From assembly GCA_050018455.1 (NCBI GenBank), contig JBEKAA010000003.1:1-64000 (forward strand): a stretch of DNA of 64,000 nucleotides, read 5' to 3'. Both the position numbers and the translations under genes were made by a program. The notes beneath the pieces were generated by a model. It worked only from the letters and a program-made list of their open reading frames with translations. It was not told the DNA's origin and searched no databases. The DNA is from RBG-13-68-16 sp050018455. GTDB taxonomy: Bacteria > Acidobacteriota > Thermoanaerobaculia > Thermoanaerobaculales > Thermoanaerobaculaceae. Positions 8,368-19,147 of the stretch are shown piece after piece; position 1 is the stretch's first letter, and each line of letters begins with the position of its first letter.

Positions 8368-9560
8368 CGCCGCGCCAGCGCCGCGACCGGGTCGAGGCGC
8401 GTCGCCCGGCGCGCGGGCCACACGCCGAACCCGACGCCGACCGCGAGCGAGAGCCCGAGCGAGGCCGCCACGGCCCATGCCGGCGGGGAGGCGGGGAAGC
8501 TCGGGTAGATTCCCACGAAGACACGCACGGCTCCGGCGCCGATCGCGAGGCCGGCGACCCTGCCCATCACGGCCAGCAGCACCGCCTCGGCCAGGAACGC
8601 GGCCAGCACCTGGCGGTCGAGCGCACCGAGCGCCTTGAGGAGGCCGATCTCCGCGCGCCGCTCGGTGACCGAGACGAGCATCACGTTCATGATCCCGACG
8701 CCCGCCACCGCGAGCGAGACCGAGGCGATCCCAACGAGCGCGAGGGTGAGCGCGTTGAGGATCGAGGAGAACGCCGAGATCAGCGCGTCCTGGGTGATTA
8801 CCGTGACGTCGTCGGCGCGGTGACGCTCGCGCAGGAGATCCTCGACGTCGCGCTTGGCGAGCGCGAGCTCGTCACGCATCCGCACGTCCACCAGGATCCG
8901 GAACAGCGACGACCGGTTGAACACGCGCATCGCGGTGCGCACCGGGACGAACACCACCTCGTCCAGGTTGAACGTCAGCGACTGCCCGCGCGGCGCGAGC
9001 ACGCCCACGACGCGAAAGCGCCACGGCCCGACGCGCACGATCTGCCCGAGCGGGTTCTCGCCGCGGAACAGCTCGTTCGCCACGGTGAGCCCGAGCACGA
9101 TCTCGTTGCCCCCCTGGTCGGGGTCGCCCGCCGGCAGGAACGACCCGGACCCCATCTCGAGCCGCCGAACGAGGGCGAAGTCGGCGGTCGTCCCGAGGAC
9201 GGGCACATCGCGCCCGCGGTCGCCGTACCGCACCCTTTCCGTGGCGACCGCCATCGGGGCCGACCGCCGGATCCTGGGCAGGCGCGCCAGGATGCGGTAG
9301 TCGTCGATCGTGAGGTCGTGCGTGACGCCGCCGAACGGCGCTCCGCCCGTCGTCTCGACCTTGCCGGGAAACACAACCAGAAGGCTGGAGCCGAGCGCCG
9401 CGAACTGGTCCACCACGTACTGCCGCGCCCCTTCGCCGAGGGCGGTGAGCGCCACCACCGCCGCGATTCCCACCGCGACCCCGGTCACCGAGAGCGCCGT
9501 GCGCAGGCGGTGGCCGCGCAGAGCCCCCGCCGCGAAGCGGAGCAGGTCGAGGAACCTCAC
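8364..9560 (-). CDS. MacB-type ABC transporter permease (first of two)
   Basis: A 398-aa MacB/FtsX-family permease with the same plan as its downstream neighbour: N-terminal helix (TALSVTGVAVGIAAVVALTAL), periplasmic domain, and three C-terminal helices carrying the conserved VGIMNVMLVSVTERRAEIGL block and the RRATRLDPVAAL tail. The frame stays open to 9683, but that part is intergenic repeat; the GTG at 9560 preceded by GGGAGGGG is the sensible start. It shares four bases with the next gene. Confidence 0.88.
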   Translation of the reverse strand: MRFLDLLRFAAGALRGHRLRTALSVTGVAVGIAAVVALTALGEGARQYVVDQFAALGSSLLVVFPGKVETTGGAPFGGVTHDLTIDDYRILARLPRIRRSAPMAVATERVRYGDRGRDVPVLGTTADFALVRRLEMGSGSFLPAGDPDQGGNEIVLGLTVANELFRGENPLGQIVRVGPWRFRVVGVLAPRGQSLTFNLDEVVFVPVRTAMRVFNRSSLFRILVDVRMRDELALAKRDVEDLLRERHRADDVTVITQDALISAFSSILNALTLALVGIASVSLAVAGVGIMNVMLVSVTERRAEIGLLKALGALDRQVLAAFLAEAVLLAVMGRVAGLAIGAGAVRVFVGIYPSFPASPPAWAVAASLGLSLAVGVGFGVWPARRATRLDPVAALARR

Positions 9561-9573
9561 CCGCCGCCCCTCC

Positions 9574-9729
9574 CAGCTGACAGCCGACAGCTCACAGCTG
9601 ACAGCAAAGCCATACACCCAGTGTCGTGAGGTATCCCTGCTTCCAGTCGGTCCTGCCTGCTCATCTTCTCCGTGCACCTCCAATTCGTCGTCGTTGGCTG
9701 TCAGCTGTCGGCTGTCAGCTGTCGGCTGC
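9574..9729. repeat. Inverted short-word repeat arrays (AGCTGACAGC family)
   Basis: Two arrays of the word AGCTGACAGCC/GGCTGTCAGCT in opposite orientation, at 9574-9606 and 9695-9729, flank a core of about 88 bp. Arms are nearly perfectly complementary, so the transcript could fold into a long hairpin. The ATPase gene stops inside the right arm, giving it a C-terminal tail that ends RQLTADS, almost the same as the tail of the acyltransferase at 85-1044. Confidence 0.75.
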
Positions 9730-10390
9730 CGTCGACGATCTCGCCGTCGGCCATGCGGATCACGCGCCGCGCGCGCTCGGCGATCGCCGGATCGTGCGTG
9801 ACGACGACGAGCGTGAGCCCGCGCCGGTTCATCGCCTCGAGCAGTTCCATGACCTCTTGCGCCGAATGGCGGTCGAGGTTGCCGGTGGGCTCGTCGGCGA
9901 GCAAGACGGCCGGGTCCATCACGATGGCCCGCGCGATCGCGACCCTCTGTCGTTCCCCGCCCGAAAGCTGGTCGGGGCGGTGCCCCGAGCGGTGCGCGAG
10001 GCCGACCGCCTCGAGGGCCCGCGAGGCACGGATCCGCCGCTCGCCGGCCGGCGTGCCGGCGAACAGCATCGGCAGCTCGACGTTGCCGAGCGCGGAGAGG
10101 CGCGGGAGCAGATGAAAGAACTGGAACACGAAGCCGATCCGATTCCGGCGCAGAAGCGAGCGCTCCTCCCCGGAGAGCGCTCCCACCTCGCGCCCCTCGA
10201 ACAGGTAGCGCCCACTCGTCGGCCGGTCGAGACAGCCGACGATGTGCAGCATCGTGGACTTGCCCGAGCCCGAGGGCCCGATGAGAGCGACATGCTCGCC
10301 GCGGGCAATCTCCAGGGTGACGTCGCGCAGCGCGTGGATCTCGCCCTCCCCGACCCGGTACGTGCGCCAGACTCCCTCGAGACGGATCAC
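9701..10390 (-). CDS. MacB/LolD-type ABC transporter ATPase
   Basis: A 229-aa ATPase that powers the two MacB-type permeases downstream. It carries Walker A (GPSGSGKST, about residue 39), the Q-loop (FVFQFFHLLPRLS), the signature LSGGERQRVAIARA (about 143), Walker B (VLLADEPTGNLD) and the switch histidine (VVVTHD). It overlaps the adaptor gene by four bases. The last residues, SRQLTADS, are read from the intergenic repeat array and look like a recent tail. Confidence 0.92.
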   Translation of the reverse strand: MIRLEGVWRTYRVGEGEIHALRDVTLEIARGEHVALIGPSGSGKSTMLHIVGCLDRPTSGRYLFEGREVGALSGEERSLLRRNRIGFVFQFFHLLPRLSALGNVELPMLFAGTPAGERRIRASRALEAVGLAHRSGHRPDQLSGGERQRVAIARAIVMDPAVLLADEPTGNLDRHSAQEVMELLEAMNRRGLTLVVVTHDPAIAERARRVIRMADGEIVDGSRQLTADS

Positions 10391-11532
10391 CGGGCTCCCT
10401 TCGCTCGCGCCTTCGCGCTCGCCTTGATCTCCGGCGAGTCGCGCGCGACGACGACCTCCTCCCCGACCGCCACGCCGGACTTCACCTCGGCGAACTGCCA
10501 GTTGCGCATACCGGTCGTGACGGTCCGCTCGTCGAGGCGACCGCCGCCGAGCACGAGGACCTTGCCTCCCTCGGCGATCGCCGCGGTCGGGATGCGAGGC
10601 ACGCCTTCGCGACGGGCGAGGATCACTTCGACGTCGGCCGACGTGCCGGGGAGGAGTGTCGCAGCCACCTGCGGGTCGGCAGGGGCGACCTCGATCTCCA
10701 CGGTGCGGTTCTGTTCAAGCACGTCCAACACGTACGGGGCCACTCGCACCAGCCGGCCGGCGAGCTTCTCGCCCGGACGCGAGTCGACGGTGAGGCGCAC
10801 GTCCTGGCCGGGCCTCACGCGCTCCGAGTCCACCTCGTCGATCGGCGCCGAGATGTACACCGAACCGGGATCGATGAGGTCGAGCACAGCGGGGATCGGG
10901 ACCCCCGGGGGCGCCGGGGTGATCCACTCGCCGACCTCGGTGCTGCAGTCCGCCACCACTCCGGAGAACGGGGCGCGCACCGTCGTGAGCGCGAGCTCCG
11001 CCTCCGCGACGCCGACCTGGGCCTGCGCCTGGCCGAGGGTGGCTCGGGCCGCCTGACACGCCGCCCTGGTCTGGTCGCGGGCGCTCTCCAGGGTGTCCAG
11101 ATCCCGCCGACTCGTGATCCCTTCGGCGGAGAGCGCCTGCCCGCGGCGCAACTCCCGCTCCGCGAGGTCGGCGGCGAGGCACGCCTCGTTCGCCTACGAC
11201 TGGGCGGTCTTCACCTGCTCCTGGGCGAGCCGCACCTGCGCCGTCTGGACCGAGTCGTCCAGGCGGAGAAGCAGCGCCCCCGCCTCGACCAGCGCCCCCT
11301 TCCGATACGGCAGCTCCACAACGCGCCCGCCGATCTGCGGCGAGAGCTTTGCGCGCCGGCGCGCTTTGACGGTGCCGGCCCGCGTGTTAGTGACGGTCTC
11401 CTCCACCGTTCCGGACTCCACGCGCGCCACCTCCACCGGGACCGGTTTCGAGCGGAACACCACAAAACGCAGGACCGCGGCCACCACCACCACGAGGACG
11501 ACCACGATCGCCCATCGGGGGATTCTTCGCAT
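10387..11532 (-). pseudogene. MacA/HlyD-type membrane fusion protein with in-frame amber codon
   Basis: Periplasmic adaptor of the downstream transporter. The frame runs from ATG 11532 to 10387 (381 codons) but codon 113, at 11196-11194, is TAG. The first part has an N-terminal anchor helix (AIVVVLVVVVAAVLRFVVF) and a lipoyl half (VEETVTNTRAGTVKARRRAKLSPQ is split here only for display: key residues are AGTVKARR and LSPQIGGRV). The second part continues in the same frame through the coiled-coil hairpin, lipoyl half (TTVRAPFSGVV) and beta-barrel domains. No bases are missing or shifted: the TAG sits in the hairpin where CAG (Gln) would fit by one C-to-T change. Options are a fresh nonsense mutation, a sequencing error, or readthrough by a suppressor tRNA such as the candidate at 46160. 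Confidence 0.85.
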
Positions 11533-11643
11533 GCTGCATTGTACGCCGCGGCTCAGGCTGCAATTTCGCAGAACATGCCTGCACTTCGGCGCTCTTGTCT
11601 CACGATCGCGGCTGGTGCATGCTCACTGACGGGAGGCACCACG

Positions 11644-12510
11644 ATGCGAAGATTCTCGGCGTTTCTCGCAACCGTTCTGATCGCGGCGACGGCCGCGGCG
11701 GCCGACCCGGCTCGCCTTCACGTGCTGGTCACCAACGATGACGGCATCGACGCCCCCGGCATTGCGGCCCTCGTCGAGGCGATCAAGGGCGAGTACCGCG
11801 TGACGGTGGCCGCGCCGTTCGAGGACCAGAGCGGGATGGGGCACGGCATCACCTACCGGACGCCCGTGCTGGTCGAGGAGCGGCCCTCCACCGACGGCGT
11901 CCGCCGGTTCGCGATCCACGCGCAGCCCGCCACCTGCGTTCGGATCGCGGTCTCGGCACTGTGCCAGGCGGATCCGCCCGTCCTCGTGCTCTCCGGGATC
12001 AACCGCGGCGACAACGCCGGTAGGTCGACGTGGGTCTCCGGCACGCTCGGCGGGGCGCGCGAGGGCGCGCTCGCCGGCCTGCCTGCGGTCGCCTTCTCCG
12101 CCGTGGTCGTGCACTCGCAGGACGCGGACTTCGCCGGGGCAGGCAGGTGGGCAAGGCTCGTCCTCGCTCAGCTGCGGGCCGCAGGACTGCCCGCCGCCGG
12201 AAGCCTCGTCAAGGTCGAGATCCCGTTCCCGCGAGCCACGGCCCGCGGGATCCTGGTGACGAGCGTCGGGATGGCACCGAACAGGGTGGACCGCTACGAG
12301 GAGAAACCGGGGCCGAACGGCGAGCGGCTGTTCGTCTCGCGCTACACCCCCCCGGAGACCGACGCTCCCGGCACCGACGTGCGGGGCCTCGCCGATGGGT
12401 ACGTGACGGTCACGCCCCTCTCGCTCGACCAGACCGACTACCGCGCCCTGTCGCCGCTGGCGGCCGTGCCCTGGGGCGTTGATTCGGCGGCTCCCGGCGC
12501 ATCCCGCTAG
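11644..12510 (+). CDS. surE: SurE-family 5'/3'-nucleotidase with signal peptide
   Basis: A 288-aa SurE phosphatase, expected to dephosphorylate nucleoside monophosphates. The metal site NDDG (VLVTNDDGIDAPGI, about residue 30), the DQSG serine block and the SGINRGDN asparagine block are intact. The unusual part is the N-terminus: MRRFSAFLATVLIAATAAAADP is a clear signal peptide, whereas classical SurE is cytoplasmic, so this one probably acts in the periplasm on nucleotide scavenging. ATG 11644 is preceded by GGGAGG. It converges with the membrane protein at 12517, leaving six bases between them. Confidence 0.88.
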   Translation: MRRFSAFLATVLIAATAAAADPARLHVLVTNDDGIDAPGIAALVEAIKGEYRVTVAAPFEDQSGMGHGITYRTPVLVEERPSTDGVRRFAIHAQPATCVRIAVSALCQADPPVLVLSGINRGDNAGRSTWVSGTLGGAREGALAGLPAVAFSAVVVHSQDADFAGAGRWARLVLAQLRAAGLPAAGSLVKVEIPFPRATARGILVTSVGMAPNRVDRYEEKPGPNGERLFVSRYTPPETDAPGTDVRGLADGYVTVTPLSLDQTDYRALSPLAAVPWGVDSAAPGASR

Positions 12511-12516
12511 GTCTGG

Positions 12517-14148
12517 CTACTCGGCAACTCCGGCTTTCGCGCGGCGTGCGATCCAGGTCTCCACTTGCATGCGGCGCAGCGGTGAGTCGGCCCGACGGGC
12601 GAGTGCCTCCAGGGCGCCCGGGGGTCCGCCGGCGTAGACGTCGTGGATGACCGCACGCTCGAGCAATGCCTGCCACATAGCGGGGTATTGAACCCGCCCC
12701 GCGGCGACCAGCGCCGCAACCAGCCAGATCACCGCCAGAGGCCGCTCGTACCAGCGCCGCTGGGGCACTGCGACGGTCAGGAGGACGCCGCCGGCCGCCA
12801 GCGCGACGGCGGTGAGCACCGGCAGCACGAAGGCCCCCGGGAGCCACGACGGCGCGTGGACGCCGTCCGCGAGCAGACCGGGTGCGAGGGTCATGGCGGG
12901 CAGCGGAACGTCTTCCGGCGGGAAAGGAAAGCTCGCCACGCACGGCCACACCGCCACCCAGCCCCAGAGGGCGCCGAGCGCCACGAGCATCCGCCCCCAG
13001 GCGTCGGCGAGCACGAGCTCCGCCCACCGAGCCACGAGCAGGAACACGAGCGGCAACACTTGGAGCAGGTAGCGCGGACCGGGGAACCAACCCCCGTGCC
13101 AGTTGGGGTAACCGGACATTGCCAGCAGCAGCGCGAGCGGTGCGGCCCAGAGCGCACAGCGCCCCCCCGCGCTCGACGGCCAGTTCGTCTTCAGGCACGC
13201 CCCGAGAATCGCAAACGCCGCGAGCGGCGCCCAGGCGAAGAGCCCCCGAGCGGGCGACAGCAGCAGCCCGCCGAGTCCTGACAGCGTCGGCAACGAGATC
13301 CCGAAGATTCCGTGCCGCACGAGCGTCGCGAACGTGCCGTAGGTCTCGTGAGCGCTGGAGATCGAAAGCGGCGACCCGAAGCACACCGTGTTGTAGACCG
13401 CGAGCAGCCCTACCGGCATCGTTCCCCCTGCGATCGCCGCAAGAACGCCTCGTACCCGCAGCCGGCGCAGCGCCGCCAACGCGACGACCGCGGCGGGCAA
13501 CGCCGCGGAGTACTCGCACGCCGCGGCCCAGGCAAGCAGCAACCCCGCAAGCGCGCCGACGCGCGTGCCCGGCCGCGCGGGCTCGAAAAGGAGCAGGAAC
13601 GCCCCCAGGAGCAGGCACGCCGTGAGCGCGTGCGAGAACAGCAACAGCGAGGAGGCGAGTGCGGGCGTCGCCAGGGCGTAGGCCACGGCGGCCAGCGGAC
13701 CGCCGCGCGGGTACCTCGCGACAGTTGCTCGCGCGATCAGCAGCACGGTCAGCCCGAACGGAAACGAGGCCGCCAGAAGTCGGCCGAGGACGAGCGTCCA
13801 GCCGAGCTCCGCGAGTGGCCCACCGGCGAGCCAGTGTGCGAGCAGCGCCCCGGGCACCACGAGCGGCAGCGTTCCGGGCGCCTTGTTCGGGAAGCGCCTC
13901 CCGGCAAAGGCCGCGACGTCCTCCATGTCGCCCAGACGGTCGAGTTCCGGGGAGATCTCCAGGCTGCCGCGTGTTACCACCGCGATCGCCTGGTAGGCAC
14001 GGCCCCGCTCGTTGGGGCTCTCGAAACCCGGCCAGACGTTCATCACCACGAGCTGCAACAGCGCGGTCGTGAGGAGCGTGGCGCCAAGCCACCAATGCCT
14101 ACCGGCGAGATCGCGGCAGCGGATGCTCACGCGGTTAGTGTATGGCAT
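12517..14148 (-). CDS. Polytopic membrane protein, GT-C glycosyltransferase-like
   Basis: About 543 aa with roughly ten to twelve hydrophobic helices. The first luminal loop after helix 1 is acidic and conserved-looking (WPGFESPNERGRAYQA), the position where GT-C enzymes keep their catalytic acid; further on come HETYGTF and WHGGWFPGPRYL. These features resemble uncharacterised GT-C-like membrane proteins but there is no diagnostic motif, so lipid-linked sugar transfer is only inferred. ATG 14148 or GTG 14130 could start it. The frame stays open for another 3 kb antisense to secA, which is a high-GC artefact. It is divergent from secA. Confidence 0.65.
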   Translation of the reverse strand: MPYTNRVSIRCRDLAGRHWWLGATLLTTALLQLVVMNVWPGFESPNERGRAYQAIAVVTRGSLEISPELDRLGDMEDVAAFAGRRFPNKAPGTLPLVVPGALLAHWLAGGPLAELGWTLVLGRLLAASFPFGLTVLLIARATVARYPRGGPLAAVAYALATPALASSLLLFSHALTACLLLGAFLLLFEPARPGTRVGALAGLLLAWAAACEYSAALPAAVVALAALRRLRVRGVLAAIAGGTMPVGLLAVYNTVCFGSPLSISSAHETYGTFATLVRHGIFGISLPTLSGLGGLLLSPARGLFAWAPLAAFAILGACLKTNWPSSAGGRCALWAAPLALLLAMSGYPNWHGGWFPGPRYLLQVLPLVFLLVARWAELVLADAWGRMLVALGALWGWVAVWPCVASFPFPPEDVPLPAMTLAPGLLADGVHAPSWLPGAFVLPVLTAVALAAGGVLLTVAVPQRRWYERPLAVIWLVAALVAAGRVQYPAMWQALLERAVIHDVYAGGPPGALEALARRADSPLRRMQVETWIARRAKAGVAE

Positions 14149-14337
14149 CGCTGCCGGCACCCTGGCGCGATCGTGCGGGGGGCACAGACCGGAAGGCACG
14201 CACACCGGAAGCGCGCCCCCGGGCAGTCCGGGCTCAGCGCGGGGTCCGGCCGGCAACGAGCGCTCGTGCAATGACATACGGCGATCCTCCTTGTCGCCGG
14301 GCCGCCCGAGGCGTAACCTTACGAGTTTGAGGTGGCT

Positions 14338-17118
<2,781 letters not shown>

Positions 17119-17207
17119 TCTCCAGGCCGCCCAACGCCGAACCGGGAGACCGCCCCAGGTCCTTTTCTCTGGCTGCTGCCCCGCTGTCTCCCGCGGCGGA
17201 CAGCACA

Positions 17208-17231
17208 AGCCGCCGGCGATTGCCGGCGGCT
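17208..17231 (+). terminator. Perfect hairpin 90 nt after secA
   Basis: AGCCGCCGGC, loop GATT, GCCGGCGGCT: a 10 bp perfect stem. There is no T-run after it, so it may act as an mRNA 3' end stabiliser or a U-less terminator for secA rather than a standard intrinsic terminator. Confidence 0.45.
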
Positions 17232-17590
17232 GGGTTGCGAAAGGTAGGCGGTCAAGCGCTACGGTTGGACATCAAGGCTGGACGTATGTGAGAGGCATGG
17301 TTGATGGGCCAGATTGAGTGGCTTGCAAAGTGGGTGCATGACCGCCGGCCTCCTCTCGTGTCCTTCATTGACCTCGCGGCCGCTGAAGGCACAGTGATTG
17401 CCCCAGGATCAAGCAACTTCCGTGCCATATTCGACAGGCCAACGACCTCGCCACGGGGTGCCTCTCCTGGCCGCCGTGATGCCGCCGCGTCCCCTCCCGA
17501 GGTCACCCTCGTCGCGCCCCCGGGAAAGATCGGCGTCCCGGCACAGAGCACCGGGCTTCAAAACGACCGTGGCCCGTGGTTCGGAAGAGC

Positions 17591-17893
17591 ACGCAGAGGT
17601 GCAGAGGGGCTGAGGAGCAGAGGAGCAGAGGAGCGAAACCTGTTCGCACGTTCGAAGGTTTGCGCGTTCGTTGGGCACTGGTAAGAGGTCAAACGTAAAA
17701 CGTCAAACGGAAAACCAGGAACGCAAGGCTCTAGTGGTTCAGTGTCTTCGTCTTCCCTTTGACCTTTCCCCTCTCCCGACTTCCCTCTTGGAACCGTGGT
17801 CCAGGACAACTGGCAGAGGAGCTGAGGGGAAATGCAAGGGCAGTCAACGCTTGGTCTCTCGCTCCTCTGCTCCTCTGCTCCTCTGCCCCTCTT
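17591..17893. repeat. Inverted short-word repeat arrays (GAGCAGAG family)
   Basis: The left arm (17591-17634) is copies of GAGCAGAG/GTGCAGAG; the right arm (17861-17893) is the complement, GCTCCTCT repeated. Between them lie GTTCG-word repeats (17643-17680) and a nested inverted pair, GGTCAAACGTAAAACGTCAAACGG at about 17690 and CCCTTTGACCTTTCCCC at about 17755. It has the same architecture as the other word arrays in the window but uses different words. Confidence 0.65.
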
Positions 17894-17967
17894 CTGTCGC
17901 TGAAGAGGCCCGACGCCGGCGGCGCCCCACTTCCCTCGACGGAGGGGATGCGCGTATCCTTCCCCTG

Positions 17968-19062
17968 ATGGGTAAGCCTTTTTACCCGATCGCGGCGCCC
18001 GACCGCTCGGATCGGCGCAACGCTTACTTCTGGACCGCCAAGACGATCGTTCTGCTCGGCCACCGGTTCCTGGTCCACCCCCACGTCGAGATGGACGAGG
18101 AACTCGTGGTGCTCAAGCGAGGCGGCGGCGCGGTGTTCCTGTACTGCGGTCTTCACAAGAGCCTATGGGAGACGACCGGCACACTCGCGCCGCTTTACCT
18201 GGCGCACGTTCCCCTGCCATACATCGGGATGGGCGACAACCTCGTCAGGGGACGACTGTTCCGGTACCTGAGCAAGAAGGTCGGAGCGTTCTTCGTGCGC
18301 CGTCCGGCCAACCGCCGGGAGATGCTGGAGTCCGCCCGGAAGCTGCGGGACGACGTGACGTCGTTCATCGCGCACGGCCACGATGTCATGGTCTTCCCCG
18401 AGGGCACACGGAAAAACATCCCGACGCAAGGCCGATACGGCGACTTCTTCCCCGCCGCCTTCGACGCGCTGCTCGAGTACGAGCGCAGCAAGCGCGCAAT
18501 CCTCGCGCACAACCCGGGCCTTGTCGCGCGCGAGACCTTCATCGTGCCCTTCAACGTCGACTACTCGCGGGTGCGCGAAGCCGAGGAGATGGTCTGGGAG
18601 GAGCGCGGCAAGCCCCGCACGCTCCACGTGCTCGACTCGTTCTCGATGATCCGCAACATCGGCGACACCTACCTCTCGTACGGTAAGCCCATCCGCGTTG
18701 CGGACCACCTCGAGCTCGACCGCAAGGGGCTCGCCGCGCTCGCCAGGCAGCGCTGCCTCGACCTGGTGAAGATCCTGCCCGTCAACGTCGCCAGCCGCGC
18801 GATCCTGCAACTCGACCCCGGGGCCGCCGTCTCGCCGACCGCGCTGCACGAGGCGGTCCAACGGGTCGTCGAGGCGCTGCGCCCGCACGCCGACCGCTTC
18901 CGGGGCTTCCGCCTCGGGGATGCCCAGGCCACGATCGTCCGCTGCGCCGCGCAGGTGCACGTGGACTTCCGCCGCCTGGTTCCCGAGAACATCGCGCTCT
19001 ACCGCCTGTACGCGAGCTACATCTCGCACTACCTGGAGGGGTTGCCGGCGACCGCGGGGTGA
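17968..19062 (+). CDS. PlsC/PlsB-like glycerolipid acyltransferase
   Basis: A 364-aa soluble or peripheral acyltransferase of the glycerol-phosphate family. Block I is HKSLWE (about residue 53, an H-x4-E form), block II GAFFVRRPANR (about 106), block III FPEGTRKN (about 143) and block IV IVPFNVDYSRV (about 190), in the proper order. The C-terminal third (about 270-364) is extra relative to PlsC and has no recognised domain. It probably acylates glycerol-3-phosphate or a lysophospholipid in membrane lipid synthesis. ATG 17968 was chosen because the frame upstream is repeat-derived. guaB follows after 85 nt. Confidence 0.78.
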   Translation: MGKPFYPIAAPDRSDRRNAYFWTAKTIVLLGHRFLVHPHVEMDEELVVLKRGGGAVFLYCGLHKSLWETTGTLAPLYLAHVPLPYIGMGDNLVRGRLFRYLSKKVGAFFVRRPANRREMLESARKLRDDVTSFIAHGHDVMVFPEGTRKNIPTQGRYGDFFPAAFDALLEYERSKRAILAHNPGLVARETFIVPFNVDYSRVREAEEMVWEERGKPRTLHVLDSFSMIRNIGDTYLSYGKPIRVADHLELDRKGLAALARQRCLDLVKILPVNVASRAILQLDPGAAVSPTALHEAVQRVVEALRPHADRFRGFRLGDAQATIVRCAAQVHVDFRRLVPENIALYRLYASYISHYLEGLPATAG

Positions 19063-19147
19063 GGCCGCCGACCGCGACCCGCAACCGACTGCGGCCGGCC
19101 CGAGGACGAGCCGCACCAGGCGCTTGCGGCCTGCGTTACAATCCGCC

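Larger units (their letters stand above)
17119..17967. other. 849 bp spacer with no convincing gene
   Basis: Short open frames on both strands here match nothing recognisable and overlap one another. The space holds the post-secA hairpin, word-repeat arrays at 17591-17634, 17643-17680, 17690-17720 and 17811-17893, and the 17-base sequence at 17910-17926 that recurs at 55683-55699. It looks like repeat-driven intergenic sequence. Confidence 0.6.

Noticed and set aside
10387..11151. Two separate adaptor genes (short N-terminal one and a second one)
   Set aside because: Both parts lie in one frame, separated by a single TAG with continuous domain structure, so this is one interrupted gene.
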